Shown here: positions 9,905 to 22,080 of the stretch, in pieces
How the letters are laid out: every line of letters starts with the position of its first letter
Numbering within the stretch: the first letter of the stretch is position 1
Assembly (NCBI GenBank): GCA_033977485.1
Contig: CM066988.1
Span: forward strand, 53,009,649 to 53,073,648
DNA from: Hydrangea macrophylla
Lineage: Eukaryota > Streptophyta > Magnoliopsida > Cornales > Hydrangeaceae
Length of the DNA stretch: 64,000 bases
Reading direction: 5' to 3'
Made by a program: the position numbers and the translations under genes
Notes under the pieces: model-generated
Seen by the model: only the letters and a program-made list of their open reading frames with translations
What the model was told of the DNA's origin: nothing
The model's database searches: none

Positions 9905-12014
9905 TGTGGATACCGATGCATGTTAAGAGGGGTCCTGGCGTTCTCCCTCGACAGTGTCCTAGGACGGATCCCAAGGATCACACTTCAGGGAGAACTAGGA
10001 CTTCCTCACGTGATCCTAGAGACAAAGAGTCGCCACCTAATTTTTATCGGGAATTAGGAAACCCAAGTTTGACTCGCCCAAAATTGAATAAGGTTAATCG
10101 TCCTTCATTACCAGAAACTAGGTTTGGGGGTCTTGGTACGAGAGGGGAAGGAGCCCAAGAAGGACTAAAACACCCCTCCTCGCCCTACCGAATGATAGGC
10201 CTTGATTCAAATATCCTTGTTTTTAATTCATAATTGGTGTTGTTTCCTCAAACATACTAGATATATATACATGTCAAAAGGGAACATCTAAGGAAAATCA
10301 TGTCAAGAGATTAAATCAAGTAGAAGTCGGATGCACATGCAATACAAGAGAGGTATACTTAAAGTGGTTAGTCCCGCCCGAGACCAATGCAAGTAAAGGA
10401 AACATTTTATGATATCTAAAAAGGAACAAGAAGACTTACATTGGTTTGACTCAAGCGGAGTCGCAAAAGGCAAAAAGAAAGGAAACGTATAATGTAATCA
10501 TGCAACAATCCTAGATAAGATGTCTCTAACACATAAGCATATAAACGGAGACTATCCTAAAGGAAATGTGTCGTTGAAAACAAAGTTGTAAACCTAGAAA
10601 AATTATAAGAGAAAGGATAGAGATAGTACACGATACATTGGCACTAAGCCACATGTAGACGAGGCAAGCCCACAAATCGAAGTTCGAATCCACGGCATTC
10701 AATTCTCTACACTAAGACACCAAGAAATACCCAAGCATTGCAAAAACACAAGCAAACAAATGATATGCATGAAAAACAAGAAAAAGATGTCATTAATCAA
10801 ATTTCCAGATTCAGCAACCTCTAATGAATTCTATCAAAAGTGGTCTTAAACATGCGATGGGTTAAAACCCTTTTACAGAAAGTTAGATACATGTCTTAGG
10901 GAACTTCTCCAAAAAGTAGAATCTCTTTACCATTTTTGAAGTTTGAGAAATAAAAGTTTTGGGAACAGTGAACTAGGACAATCCACTGTTCTTGTAAAAA
11001 TCATAATTAATTCTACAAAAATCATGTGAAGCTCTATTTGGTGTCAAAAGAAAGCTATTTCATTGAAGTTTGTGACAAAAATAATTTCATGGACATGTCA
11101 TGAAATTAGGGTTTCTGAAAAGTCATTTTAACCAGACTCTACTATTCTGAAAGTTTGATATCATTTGACAAATGAATGTAAAACATAATAGAAGTATAAT
11201 AGAAGTTCATGAATCATGTTAATCAAGTTAATATAAGCTTTTGATCTCTCATTTATTTATCCTAGATGATTTCTAAGACGAGTTTCATTCATCGATTATT
11301 GTTGAGTGATCAAGGTATGACCATCTTGTATACATAATCATAATTGTAGTTAAATCTAGAAATTCCAAAATAGTTGTATCAACTTCAAACGCTTAGAAAA
11401 TGATCTTAACTCGATCGTATGCTCATGATTTTACATCGGCATATAGATACATGAGTTAGGAATCATCCCCAAAAGGCAGAATATCGATAACTATTATAGA
11501 TTTTTTGAAATTCAAATACAAAGAGACTATGTTCAAATCTGTCAACAGATTTCTCAACAATTTCTAAAAATAGCATATGGTTCCTAAAAGTTCTCAAAAC
11601 GGACCTAATGAAAGCTAATTCATCAAAGTTTACCCAGAAAATTTGAAATCCATCAAACTATGGGTTTTAGTGGACCAAATCTTATGGACAAAACCAATCT
11701 GTTTTGCTAAATTTTAACTAGTTCATTTTAAAGTGTGATAAAAACATCTTAGGTGATGGTTGGAGCTTATTAGAGAGATCAAACTCATAGATCAACTTAA
11801 TTATCATGATTCCCAATCAATTTAGCCCTCAAGTTCTATGAAGAACTCTAGATCATGGATCAAAGGGACTTACAAATATCCTATTGGAGATGAAATTCAA
11901 TAGGAATTCTAGGTAATAGGAATAATCAAGAGATAGGTGTGAACATAGGAATCATCCTTCTCATAGATCATACTTCCAAACCATCATAGGATTCAAAATA
12001 TATATATATATATA
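9905..12014 (-). mobile_element. D' long solo LTR (inverted), part 1
   Basis: The segment begins TGTGGATACC, the exact inverse of the GGTATCCACA end of solo LTR D at 26810. The first 250 bp, with the GAGTCGCCACCTAATTTTT block, match the reverse complement of the D end at about 26560-26720. Element A interrupts it at 12015 and it resumes at 35808. No convincing gene was found; the 128-residue frame at 9847-10233 crosses the LTR boundary and is chance. Long LTRs with this kind of 3' end are typical of Ogre-like Tat elements. Confidence 0.8.
11997..12014. repeat. (TA)n microsatellite, element A target site
   Basis: A short TA run lies at the left junction of element A and continues as ATATATATATA after its right end (35803-35813). 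The ATATA duplication of A is embedded in it. Confidence 0.8.
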
Positions 12015-12646
12015 TGATATGCATGAAAATATCAGGTCAAAGTCAAGCCTCGCCACCTCAACAAAGAGAAGTCAAGTCACCTTGAACCTAGGCCTACTGT
12101 TTAGACTTCCCGGGCCATAACGCAGAACTGCCCGGGATGGTCAACAGCCCGGGCATTCATTCCAGATTGACCCCACATGGGCGCACCTCAGAAGGCATGG
12201 TTGCTTGCCCAGCGGGCAACCAGACAGTTACCTATCCCAGCTAGAAGACTAAATGGAAGGGGCAAGTAGTTTCCTAAACCACTTAGGAAACTTTCCTAAA
12301 ATCATGTAAATCGGTTGTAAACAGATTAGGCTTCTTAATCTACAGACCTACCTTGTACGGGTGGTCTCTTGCACCTATTAAAGAGGACACTCACCCCCAT
12401 TGAAAGGGAGGACAATCAGAGCATAAAGAATAGCAAATCACATCACTATTGCGCATATACCCAGTCGGTTTCTGGTAGTGCCGCCCACTCTATTGGCTCA
12501 CCAGGTCCCGCCAGTGATCTGTTAGTAAAGGCGCACCGATGCACCTGTGGACGTAGGTCACCTCATTAATGGGGCCGAACCACATCCAAACTCCATTGTG
12601 TCCATCTCTCTCATATAATTACTCTCACTAATTTTTGGCATCATCA
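12015..12646 (+). mobile_element. Element A 5' LTR
   Basis: 632 bp from TGATATGC to GGCATCATCA. It closely matches 35173-35802, with scattered substitutions. Three CCCGGG-centred motifs lie at 12109-12154. A degraded TATA box (CTATTAAAG near 12375) corresponds to CCTATAAAAAA in the 3' LTR. Confidence 0.93.
12109..12154. promoter_or_regulatory. Three CCCGGG palindromes in element A LTR
   Basis: CCCGGG at 12109, GCCCGGG at 12130 and GCCCGGGC at 12147 are spaced 21 and 17 bp apart, about 220 bp upstream of the TATA position. In the 3' LTR (35268-35312) two of the three have decayed by one base each. Function is inferred. Confidence 0.45.
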
Positions 12647-12649
12647 GTT

Positions 12650-12667
12650 TGGCGCCGTCTGTGGGAA
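12650..12667 (+). other. Element A primer binding site
   Basis: TGGCGCCGTCTGTGGGAA begins 3 bp after the 5' LTR. It is a common plant gypsy primer binding site, where a host tRNA primes minus-strand synthesis. Confidence 0.85.
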
Positions 12668-12707
12668 GCAGTAAGTTTTTCACCAATAAATTTCTTAATT
12701 GATCAAC

Positions 12708-13328
12708 ATGCCCCCAAAGACGAGTAAGAAAAGTACTGCCCAGGCCTGTCAGGAGAACTTACAACTCGAGCAGCAGGTCGCCTCCATGACCTCTAAGCAA
12801 GTAACAGTGGCGCTCGCGCAACTCATGGAAGGCCAGCGGCAAATCCAATAGCAGATTGAAGCACTGTTGGCCCTACAGGAAAAGCGTCCTCAATCCGAGA
12901 ACCAGCTCGGGAAAAGTGTCCCCAACCGGGAGCCCGCACGAGTCTGAAACCATACCCACTCTGCGCCGGTGTCCCCGTCAGATTGGGAACATGTTAGGGA
13001 TGGTGACCGTAGTAGAGCGCCCAGGCGTACTAGGCGGCAAGCTCGGACCAATCCTCGCCGGGTGGAAGATGCTAGAGATATCATCAACAAACAACACGCC
13101 GCTAAAAGGGAGGAATTAGAACAAAAGGCTCGGGAATCGGCCAAAGACCCTCCGGTCAGGAGTCAGGGAGATCTTAGGCACACGATTACTCAGAGTCAGA
13201 GCCGGGTTCTATCCCCGAAGACGACGCACTTCGAAGAGGAGGCCTCATCATTGGACCTGACATACCGCTCGGATATGGAGGGGAAAATTAGGCGAGATGT
13301 AAAGGCACAGAACGAGGACTTGCAGTAG
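12708..13328 (+). pseudogene. Element A gag N-terminal remnant
   Basis: The start is MPPKTSKKSTAQ at 12708, 40 bp after the primer binding site. It is followed by a Gln-rich helical stretch, a stop at about 12849 (CAG to TAG), another at about 12945 (CGA to TGA), then an Arg-rich region and a helical region ending at 13328. Only about 200 codons remain before protease starts. Retand-like gags are usually well over 500 residues, so the central capsid part appears deleted; I see no retrotrans_gag core motif. It would have formed the virus-like particle. Confidence 0.7.
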
Positions 13329-13700
13329 CAAACTATGTGGTTAAAAGGGTGTTGGTGGACACGGGCAGCTCCTCTGATATCAGCTCGAGATATCCAGGGA
13401 TCGGCTTCAACCAGTGGCCACTCTCCTGGTAGGTTTTAACGAGTCCAGCACACAACCGCTCGATATCATAGTGCTCCTGGTTCTTATGGGGACTTACCCC
13501 CAGAAGACGTCTGTGCTGGCAAACTTTGTAGTTGTAGAAGATCCGTCCGCGTACAATGCCATCCTCGGGAGACAAATTCTCAACAAAGCCAAGGCGGTTG
13601 TGTCAACGTACAGCCTGGTAGTCAAGTTCCCAACCCCCCAGGGACCTGGCAGCTTACAGGGAGATCAAGCGACCGCTCGAAGCTGCTACGTCAGCTCCCT
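13316..13700 (+). pseudogene. Element A protease
   Basis: In the frame after gag, VKRVLVDTGSSSDI places the catalytic Asp codon at 13358, and the flap and tail read STQPLDIIVLLVLMG, VVEDPSAYNAILGR and LNKAKAVVSTYSLVVKFPT. The order DTG, then NAILGR, is that of plant gypsy retropepsins. A frameshift lies near 13385. The protease would cut the Gag-Pol polyprotein. Confidence 0.85.
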
Positions 13701-14727
13701 ACGTAGAGAAGCCATCACAGAAACATTGAACATTCAGGAAATGGACCCAAGGGATCAAACAGATGGAGTAAGTCCGGTGGATCAACTAGATCAAGTGGTG
13801 CTGGACCCAAGGTTTCTCGACCGGTACATTAGCATTGGCACTTTCTTGGAATTGGACATCAAGGAGAAGTTGATCCGATTCCTGCAGCAGTACCAGGATG
13901 TCTTCGCCTGGAGCCATGAAGACATGCTGGGGATAGATCCTCGAGTCATGTCTCATCGCCTCAACATTAACCCGGACTCCTGCCCGGTCAAGCAAAAAAG
14001 ATGGGGTATGGCAGCCGAAAGGCAGGTGGCGGTATATGAAGAGGTCGAGAAGCTCCTAAAGGCGAATTCCATTCGGGCGATCCATTATCCTGACTGGCTA
14101 GCTAATGTTGTTCTAGTCAAGAAAAGCAACGGCAATTAGAGAATGTGCGCGGATTTCACCAACCTGAACAAGGCATGCCCCAAGGACTGCTACCCATTGC
14201 CCAGGATAGGCCTCCTTGTGGATTCCATGGCCGGTCGCGAACTCCTCTCGTTCATGGATGCCTACTCGGGATATAATCAGATCAGCATGTATTCTAAGGA
14301 TGAAAAAAAGACTTCCTTCATCATAGATCAGGGAACGTACTGCTACAAAGTGATGCCCTTCGGCCTCGAAAATGCGAGGGCAACCTATCAACGATTGGTT
14401 AATCACATGTTCAAGGACCTGATTGGGAAATCTATGGAAGTTTACATTGATGATCTTTTGGTTAAAAGTAGGGACGAGCTCAACAACATCGAGCATCTGG
14501 CCGGGGCCTTTAGCATTTTGAGAAAGTTCGGGATGAGGTTGAACCCAGCTAAGTGCTCGTTTGGTGTCTCGTCCGGGAAGTTCCTGGGACACTTAGTCAG
14601 CAGACGGGGTATCGAGGCAAATCCTGAGAAAATCCAGGCCATCATCAACATGCGGTCACCCAGGTCGACCAAAGAGGTTCAGAGCTTGGCCGGGTGGGTC
14701 ACCGTATTGAACAGATTTGTCTCCTGA
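13701..14727 (+). pseudogene. Element A reverse transcriptase
   Basis: A linker (FLDRYISIGTFLELD) leads into RT fingers (HRLNINPDSCPVKQ), a TAG stop at about 14138 replacing Trp, then ADFTNLNKACPKD. The catalytic Asp lies in SFMDAYSGYNQI (codon 14257-14259) and the YIDD pair at 14443-14454. The thumb reads FLGHLVSRRGIEANPEKI. All three catalytic aspartates are present. The only damage is the stop and a frameshift after 14690. RT copies the element RNA into DNA. Confidence 0.9.
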
Positions 14728-15203
14728 GCCACCGACCGGTGTCTCCCATTCTTCAAATCCTCCGTAAGGCCTTTCAGTTGTCAGAAGAGTGTGAGGAGGC
14801 ATTTCGTGAACTCAAGAAGTACCTGGCATCACCCTTTTTACTCTCAACACCCGTGCTAAATGAGGAATTGGTCTTATATTTAGCAGTGTCCCCCTCAGCA
14901 ATCAGCTCGGCTCTCATCCGAGAAGAACACGGGATACAATTCCCAGTCTACTATACCAACAGGGCACTACAAGGCACAGAAAGAAGACACTCCCGCATAG
15001 AAAAGCTCGTATTTACTCTCATCACTTCTGCCCGGAGACTTCGCCTATATTTTCAGGCCTACGTAATCATAATCCTCACAGATCAACCTCTCCGTCGAAT
15101 TCTGAGTAGGCCTGAAACATCCGAAAGGCTCGTCAAGTGGGCCTTAGAGTTAGAGGAATTTAAAGTAACCTACAGACCCCACACGGCGATCAAAAGATAG
15201 GCT
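14728..15203 (+). pseudogene. Element A first RNase H (RT-linked) and connection
   Basis: The frame LASPFLLSTP, LYLAVSPSAISSALIREE, PVYYTNRALQGTERRHSRIEK-like and LTDQPLRRIL is the canonical gypsy RNase H that follows RT. The substrate-contacting part is kept, and the first catalytic Asp is Ala/Ser-like in LYLAVSPSA, as is usual in Tat elements. The connection is RLVKWALELEEF. A TAG replacing Gln ends the frame at about 15200. Confidence 0.85.
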
Positions 15204-18200
15204 ATGGCAGACTTTCTTGTGGAGTTCACATACCCGGAGGACCCAGTCGAAGAGCCTAGCCCTCCCGACCTACCGCTCGGCCTACAGTCAAATGCCCCGA
15301 CCTGGGTACTATACGTGGACGGGTCTTCCAATAAACAGGAAAGCAGGGCAGGGATCATCCTGACTACTCCAGATGGAATCCAGCTTGAGTATGCGCTGAG
15401 GTTTGGATTTCATGCCTCTAACTACAAGGCCGAGTATGAAGCCTTGTTGATAGGAGTACAGCTGGTTACTTCAATGGGTGCGCACCAAGTTCAAGGTTAC
15501 AGCGACTCCTAGCTCGTGGTCAACCAAGTTAATCAGGACTACGAAGCCCGGGAAGAGAACATGGTAGCTTACCTACCCCTTGTCTGAGCGGTCTCGAAGA
15601 AGCTTAAGGGCTTCTCGATCACATAAATCCTGAGGGAAGAGAACACCAGGGGCCGATCGGTTATCCCGCCTCACCTCGTCCTCCAAGTCAGACTTGCCCG
15701 GGATAAGGATAGAATACTTACTCGAGCCAAGTGTGATCAACTCAGAAGGTATGGAGGTTGAATCGGTCGCCTTGGGCCACAGCTAGATGGAACCGATCAT
15801 GACGTTCCTTACAACTGGCGCACTGCCGTATGATAGGGAAGAATCCCGCCGGGTCAAGTACCAAGCGGCGAGATATCACGTTGTCGATGGAATCCTCTAC
15901 AAGCGGGGGTTCACTACCCCCTATAAGCCTGAAACACCCGGAAGGCTCGTCAAGTGGGCCTTGGAGTTAGACGAATTTGAAGTAACCTACAGACCTTGCA
16001 CGACGATTAAAAGACAGGCTGTGGCGGACATTTTAGTGGAGTTCATGTAACCGGAGGACCCAGTCGAAGAGCTTAGCCCTCTCGACCTATCGCCCAGCCT
16101 AGAGTCAAATGCTCTGACCCGGGTACTATACGTGGACGGGTCTTCCAACAAATAGGGAAGCGAGGCAGGGATCATCCTGACTACTCTAGATGGAATCTAG
16201 CTTAACGAGGCCGAGTACGAAGCCTTGTTGGTAGGATTACAGCTGGTTACTTTAATGGGTGTACAACAAGGTCAAGGGTACAGCGCCTCCCAGCTCGTGG
16301 TCAACCAAGTTAATCAGGACTACGAAGCCTGGGAAGAGAACATGGTAGCTTACCTAGCCCTCGTCTGAGCGGTCTCGAAGAAGCTTAAGGGCTTTTTGAT
16401 CACATAAATCCTGAGGGAAGAGAACACCAAGGCTGATCGGTTAGCCCACCTCACCTCATCCTCCAAGTCAGAATTGCCCGGGATAAGGATAGAATACTTA
16501 CCCGAGCCAAGTGTGATCAACTCGGAAGGCATGGAGGTTAAACTGGTCGCCTTGGGCCACAGCTGGATGGATCCGATCATGACGTTCCTCACAACTGGCA
16601 TGCTGCCGGACAATAGGGAAGAAGCCCGCCGGGTCAAGTACTGAGCGGCGAGATATCACGTTGTCGATGGAATCCTCTACAAGCGAGGGTTCACTACCCC
16701 CTACAAGCCTGAAACATTCGAAAGGCTCGTCAAGTGGGCCTTAGAGTTGGAAGAACTTGAAGTAACCTACAGACCCCGTATGGCGATCAAAAGACAGGCT
16801 GTGGCAGACTTTTTGTGGAGTTCGTGTACCCGGAGGACCCAGTCGAAGAGCTTAGCCCTCCCGACCTACCGCCCGGCCTACAGTCAAATGCCCCGACTTG
16901 GGTACTATACGTAGACGGGTCTTCCAACAAATAGGGAAACGGGGCAGGGATCATCCTGACTACTCCAGATGGAATCTAGCTTGAGTATGCGCTGAGGTTC
17001 AAATTTTGTGCCTCTAACAACGAGGCCGAGTACGAAGCCTTGTTGGTAGGATTACAGCTGGTTACTTTAATGGGTGTACAACAAGGTCAAGGGTACAGCG
17101 CCTCCCAGCTCGTGGTCAACCAAGTTAATCAGGACTACGAAGCCTGGGAAGAGAACATGGTAGCTTACCTAGCCCTCGTCTGAGCGGTCTCGAAGAAGCT
17201 TAAGGGCTTTTTGATCACATAAATCCTGAGGGAAGAGAACACCAAGGCTGATCGGTTAGCCCACCTCACCTCATCCTCCAAGTCAGAATTGCCCGGGATA
17301 AGGATAGAATACTTACCCGAGCCAAGTGTGATCAACTCGGAAGGCATGGAGGTTAAACTGGTCGCCTTGGGCCACAGCTGGATGGATCCGATCATGACGT
17401 TCCTCACAACTGGCATGCTGCCGGACAATAGGGAAGAAGCCCGCCGGGTCAAGTACTGAGCGGCGAGATATCACGTTGTCGATGGAATCCTCTACAAGCG
17501 AGGGTTCACTACCCCCTACAAGCCTGAAACATTCGAAAGGCTCGTCAAGTGGGCCTTAGAGTTGGAAGAACTTGAAGTAACCTACAGACCCCGTATGGCG
17601 ATCAAAAGACAGGCTGTGGCAGACTTTTTGTGGAGTTCGTGTACCCGGAGGACCCAGTCGAAGAGCTTAGCCCTCCCGACCTACCGCCCGGCCTACAGTC
17701 AAATGCCCCGACTTGGGTACTATACGTAGACGGGTCTTCCAACAAATAGGGAAACGGGGCAGGGATCATCCTGACTACTCCAGATGGAATCTAGCTTGAG
17801 TATGCGCTGAGGTTCAAATTTTGTGCCTCTAACAACGAGGCCGAGTACGAAGCCTTGTTGGTAGGATTACAGCTGGTTACTTTAATGGGTGTACAACAAG
17901 GTCAAGGGTACAGCGCCTCCCAGCTCGTGGTCAACCAAGTTAATCAGGACTACGAAGCCTGGGAAGAGAACATGGTAGCTTACCTAGCCCTCGTCTGAGC
18001 GGTCTCGAAGAAGCTTAAGGGCTTTTTGATCACATAAATCCTGAGGGAAGAGAACACCAAGGCTGATCGGTTAGCCCACCTCACCTCATCCTCCAAGTCA
18101 GAATTGCCCGGGATAAGGATAGAATACTTACCCGAGCCAAGTGTGATCAACTCGGAAGGCATGGAGGTTAAACTGGTCGCCTTGGGCCACAGCTGGATGG

Positions 18201-19149
18201 ATCCGATCATGACGTTCCTCACAACTGGCATGCTGCCGGACAATAGGGAAGAAGCCCGCCGGGTCAAGTACTGAGCGGCGAGATATCACGTTGTCGATGG
18301 AATCCTCTACAAGCGAGGGTTCACTACCCCCTACAAGCCTGAAACATTCGAAAGGCTCGTCAAGTGGGCCTTAGAGTTGGAAGAACTTGAAGTAACCTAC
18401 AGACCCCGTATGGCGATCAAAAGACAGGCTGTGGCAGACTTTTTGTGGAGTTCGTGTACCCGGAGGACCCAGTCGAAGAGCTTAGCCCTCCCGACCTACC
18501 GCCCGGCCTACAGTCAAATGCCCCGACTTGGGTACTATACGTAGACGGGTCTTCCAACAAATAGGGAAACGGGGCAGGGATCATCCTGACTACTCCAGAT
18601 GGAATCTAGCTTGAGTATGCGCTGAGGTTCAAATTTTGTGCCTCTAACAACGAGGCCGAGTACGAAGCCTTGTTGGTAGGATTACAGCTGGTTACTTCAA
18701 TAGGTGCGCAACAAGTTCAACGGTACAATGACTCCCAGCTCGTGGTCAACCAAGTTAATCAGGACTACGAAGCCCGAGAAAAGAAAATGGTAGCTTACCT
18801 AGCCCTCATTCGAGTAGTCTCGAAGAAGCTTAAGGGCTTCTTGATCACATAAATCCTGAGGGAAAAGAACACTAGGGCCGATCAGTTAGCCCGCCTCACC
18901 TCATCCTTCGAGTCAGACTTGCCCGGGATAAGGATAGAATACTTACCCGAGCCAAGTGTGATCAACACGGAAGGCATGGATGTTGAACTGGTCGCCTTGG
19001 GCCACAGCTAGATGGATCCGATCATGACGTTCCTCACAACTGGTGCACTATCGGACGATAGGGAAGAAGCCCCACTGGGTCAAGTACCGAGCGGCGAGAT
19101 ATCACGTTGTCAATGGAATCCTCTACAAGCGGGGGTTCACTACCCCCTA
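15111..19149 (+). repeat. Five-copy tandem array of the second RNase H segment
   Basis: Starting from CCTGAAACA, the same segment recurs at 15111, 15928, 16708, 17523 and 18338, giving units of 817, 780, 815, 815 and about 812 bp. Each unit carries the end of the first RNase H connection, the whole second RNase H and the linker toward integrase, ending at FTTPY. Units 3 and 4 (16708-18337) look identical over 815 bp. Units 1, 2 and the right half of 5 differ by scattered bases, and unit 2 lacks about 35 bp. This fits repeated unequal recombination inside pol, the latest step very recent. Each copy contains stops. Confidence 0.92.
15204..15927 (+). pseudogene. Second RNase H of element A, copy 1
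   Basis: The best preserved copy reads WVLYVDGSSNKQESRAG (first Asp), KAEYEALLIG (Glu), QGYSDS then TAG for Gln (second Asp), and NTRGDRL-type near 15648. It is the archaeal-type RNase H typical of Tat elements. Stops at about 15510, 15587 and 15625, and TAG for Trp near 15784, are all single transitions. The later copies lose the frame further. Confidence 0.8.
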
Positions 19150-20251
19150 TCTCCATTGCGTCCACGCTGCCCAAATCCCAGCGGTGTTGCATGAAATCCA
19201 CGAGGGAGTTTACGGGAACCACGTTGATGGTCGGGCACTTTCACGAAAAGCCTTGCTGCAAGGTTATTACTAGCCAACGATGGCCCAAGATTCCCAGGAG
19301 TACGTAAAGAGGTGCGACAAGTGCCAGAGATACTCCGTAATGATCAACCGCCAGGGAGAGCTTCAGACACCAATCCTTAGTCCGTGGCCATTCGTTCAGT
19401 GGGGAATCAACATTCTCGGTCACCTCCCTATGGGAAAATGACAATTTAAGTTCTCCATCATCGGCGTCGACTACTTCACCAAGTGGGCGAAGGCCGAGCC
19501 CTTGGCGCCAATCACTGAGAAAAAGATGGAAAATTTCATTAAAAAAAACATCCTCTATAGGTTTGGCATTCTCTGGGTTTTGGTCAGCGATAAAGGCAGA
19601 CAGTTTGATACCCCGGTATTCAGACAGTTCTGCTCGGGATACGGGATATCAAATCACTACTCCTCTCTCGAGCACCCTCAAGCCAACGGCCAAGCCGAGG
19701 TGACAAACTAGATTATTCTGTAGTCAATTAAAACAAGGCTTGAACACGCCAAGGGCGTATGGGTAGAGGAATTACCGACCCTACTGTGGGCCTACCGCAC
19801 CACCCCCCGAGCGGCAATAGATGAGACACCATTCTCACTAACCTATGGCATAGAAGCGGTAGTCCCTATGGAGCTCTGGTTGCCTATGTACCGGGTGACA
19901 AATTTCAGCGATCAGGGTAATGAGGAAGCCCTCAAACCAGAACTTGACTTGGTAGAAGAAAAAAGAGACCGGGCATATCTAAAGGTGGTAGCTTACAAAC
20001 AGAGGGTCTCTGGATACTTCAATAGCAAAGTTAGGCAACGGAGCTTCCAGGTTGGTGAACTCGTTCTAAAGGCAGTAAACCAGTCTACAAAGGTTCCGAG
20101 CCATGGTAAATTCAGACTGAACAGGGAAGGACCGTACAAGGTTACCCAAGTTAACCGACCGGGAACATACTGGTTACAAACTCTGGACGGACACGACCTC
20201 CTCACCCCTGGAACGTTCAGCATCTTCATAAGTATTTCCAGTAAAGTATGA
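19150..20251 (+). pseudogene. Element A integrase
   Basis: The zinc-binding part reads HEIHEGVYGNH, then CDKCQRY near 19314-19334. The core holds the D,D,E triad in GVDYFTKWAKAEPL (about 19464), SDKGRQF (about 19588) and HPQANGQAEVTN (about 19674). The C-terminal domain at 19868-20251 is one open frame of 127 residues (RVSGYFNSKVRQRSFQVGEL, GPYKVTQVNRPGTYWL). Stops at about 19272, 19439, 19708 and 19723 break it. It would join the cDNA to host chromosomes. Confidence 0.9.
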
Positions 20252-20452
20252 CAATAAGGTTAGCTAGGAACCATGTAGCTCTACCTGAGCAGTCCTATTC
20301 ATATACGTAATAAAAGTTTCTTTTTTTGCAAACAACTAATTCTCCATATTTGTTCACTCAAAAGACCTCGGTGTAAGACCCCAGGCATCCAAAAGACCTC
20401 GAGTCCATAACCCAAGGCATAGGGTTCGCTTCGATTCAACCGATGATGGGGG
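20252..20452 (+). other. Element A sequence after pol, no gene seen
   Basis: A short AT-rich spacer between integrase and the element B insertion site. It contains CAAAAGACCTCG-like text twice (20360-20403) and ends GATGGGGG, whose five Gs are the element B target duplication. It continues at 31704. Confidence 0.6.
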
Positions 20453-22080
20453 TGACACGACTAAAGAGTTGTGTGCTCTTGTGCAACACCCAAGTGTAGG
20501 TGATCGTGCAAGTAGTAAATCTGGTAAGACTAGGTCGATCCCACAGGGAAGGAATAGGGAGAATGTCTACTAAGTTATAACCTAAAGAAAAGGAAAAAAA
20601 ATGAATATATGGGTGAAGGCTCTAACGAATTCTAATTAATTAAATTAAACAAAATAACAAACTAAAGCATAAAGAAACATAATTAATTAAACGAGTAAAT
20701 TAAAGGTGTTGGAAATACGTGAATCCATATTGATCCTAACCATCTACCATGCATACTCATTAATGTTCTATGGAGCTCATTCCTCTTTAGCATTCCGTAT
20801 TTTTCTAAAGATAAAGAATCAATAGCCCTTTCCTGATCGGGACTACATCATCATAGTTGATTTAAAATACTTGGAAGACGGTTTAAAACAATGGTTATTA
20901 CTTGCACTCTAAATGGTGTTAGCATTCAAAGTGGCTTTCAAAAGTCAATGAAGAAAATAGCCTTAAGGCTTTAAGTTCTAAAAATTGTTGTGACAAACTG
21001 AGCTTATAGGGACAATTTGATGACAGATTTCTAAAATAGAAAGTCTTGGAATACTTAAAAGAATCATCTCAGGAATGAACATGTTCGATCGATCGACGCG
21101 TTCTCGATCGATCAGACAGCATCATCCTTCAATCGATCGAAATGTCTTTGATCGCTTGACAATGGCTCTGGTTCGATCGATCGAAATACCTTCGATTGAT
21201 CGAGCCCAGGTTTTCTATATCATACATGGCAGAGGCTAAGAATCAATATTTCATCACATATTTCCAACGTCTAAACTACGGAAACATGAATAAACTAATA
21301 CAGGAATAGTAAAACATAGCAATCATTAACATCTAAAGCAATAAACAATCAAATAAAGAAAAAGGAGAATAAAAACCTAGAAATAATCTGATTAAAACTT
21401 GTAAATAACTTGAATCTTGAATTTAACAATTGAATAGAGGAAGAAGAACATCAAAACTAACCTAATCTACTCCTAAACTAACCCTAAACTACCCTAAAAC
21501 TGCTATTTTCGCGTTCTGGAGCGTCCTCCTTTCGTCTGCCATCAAAATGACTTATTTATAGGGTTCCCGCAGAGTTTACACAACTTTTGGGTAAAAATAA
21601 AGTTCGATCGATCGAGCTTAGTTCGATCGAACGAACTCTCAATTGATTGAACTCTCTTCAAGCCCTTGAACTTCTCTGATTTTGACAACTCTGCACAACG
21701 ATGGGAGAATGGCCATAACTTTTCACTCGGACCTCGGATTGATCTCCCATTTGTGGCCATGCGACCATTCTTAAAGATCTATAGTTTTTATTTCTAGAAA
21801 AATCTTCCAAATCTGAAGTCTTCATTGTCAAAATTGGTGTTTTTTCAGCTGCTTCTGTTGTTCTCTTGACCAGAATCACTTTCTTTAGCTCCACTTCATT
21901 GAATTACATCCTAATACCTATGAAACAATGCAAAAACATGTGTTTTAGTATTAGTGTAATAAAAAGAACATTGTTATTAGAATGCACCTAAATGTAGGGA
22001 CTTTGGGGATAAAAGTATGCATAAAATACCACGTAATACACTATAAATATGCACTTTTCACCTCGAATCACACCCCCCAA
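20453..22080 (-). mobile_element. Element B 3' LTR
   Basis: 1628 bp, TGACACGACT to CTCGAATCA on the plus strand. It is colinear with 30081-31698 and with the solo LTR 3537-5164. GATCGATC palindromes lie at about 21090-21200 and 21602-21655, and a TATAAATA-type box lies near 21553. Confidence 0.95.

Noticed and set aside
9847..10233. 128-residue frame with mixed composition
   Set aside because: It crosses the junction between the Tat-1 LTR and solo LTR D'.
16350..18267. Three identical 95-residue minus-strand open frames at 815-bp spacing
   Set aside because: They are the complement of the tandem RNase H repeats; their identity reflects recent duplication of the sense segment.
15111..19149. 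Satellite or CRISPR-like array
   Set aside because: The unit is a pol coding segment of about 815 bp, with no short repeats and unique spacers.
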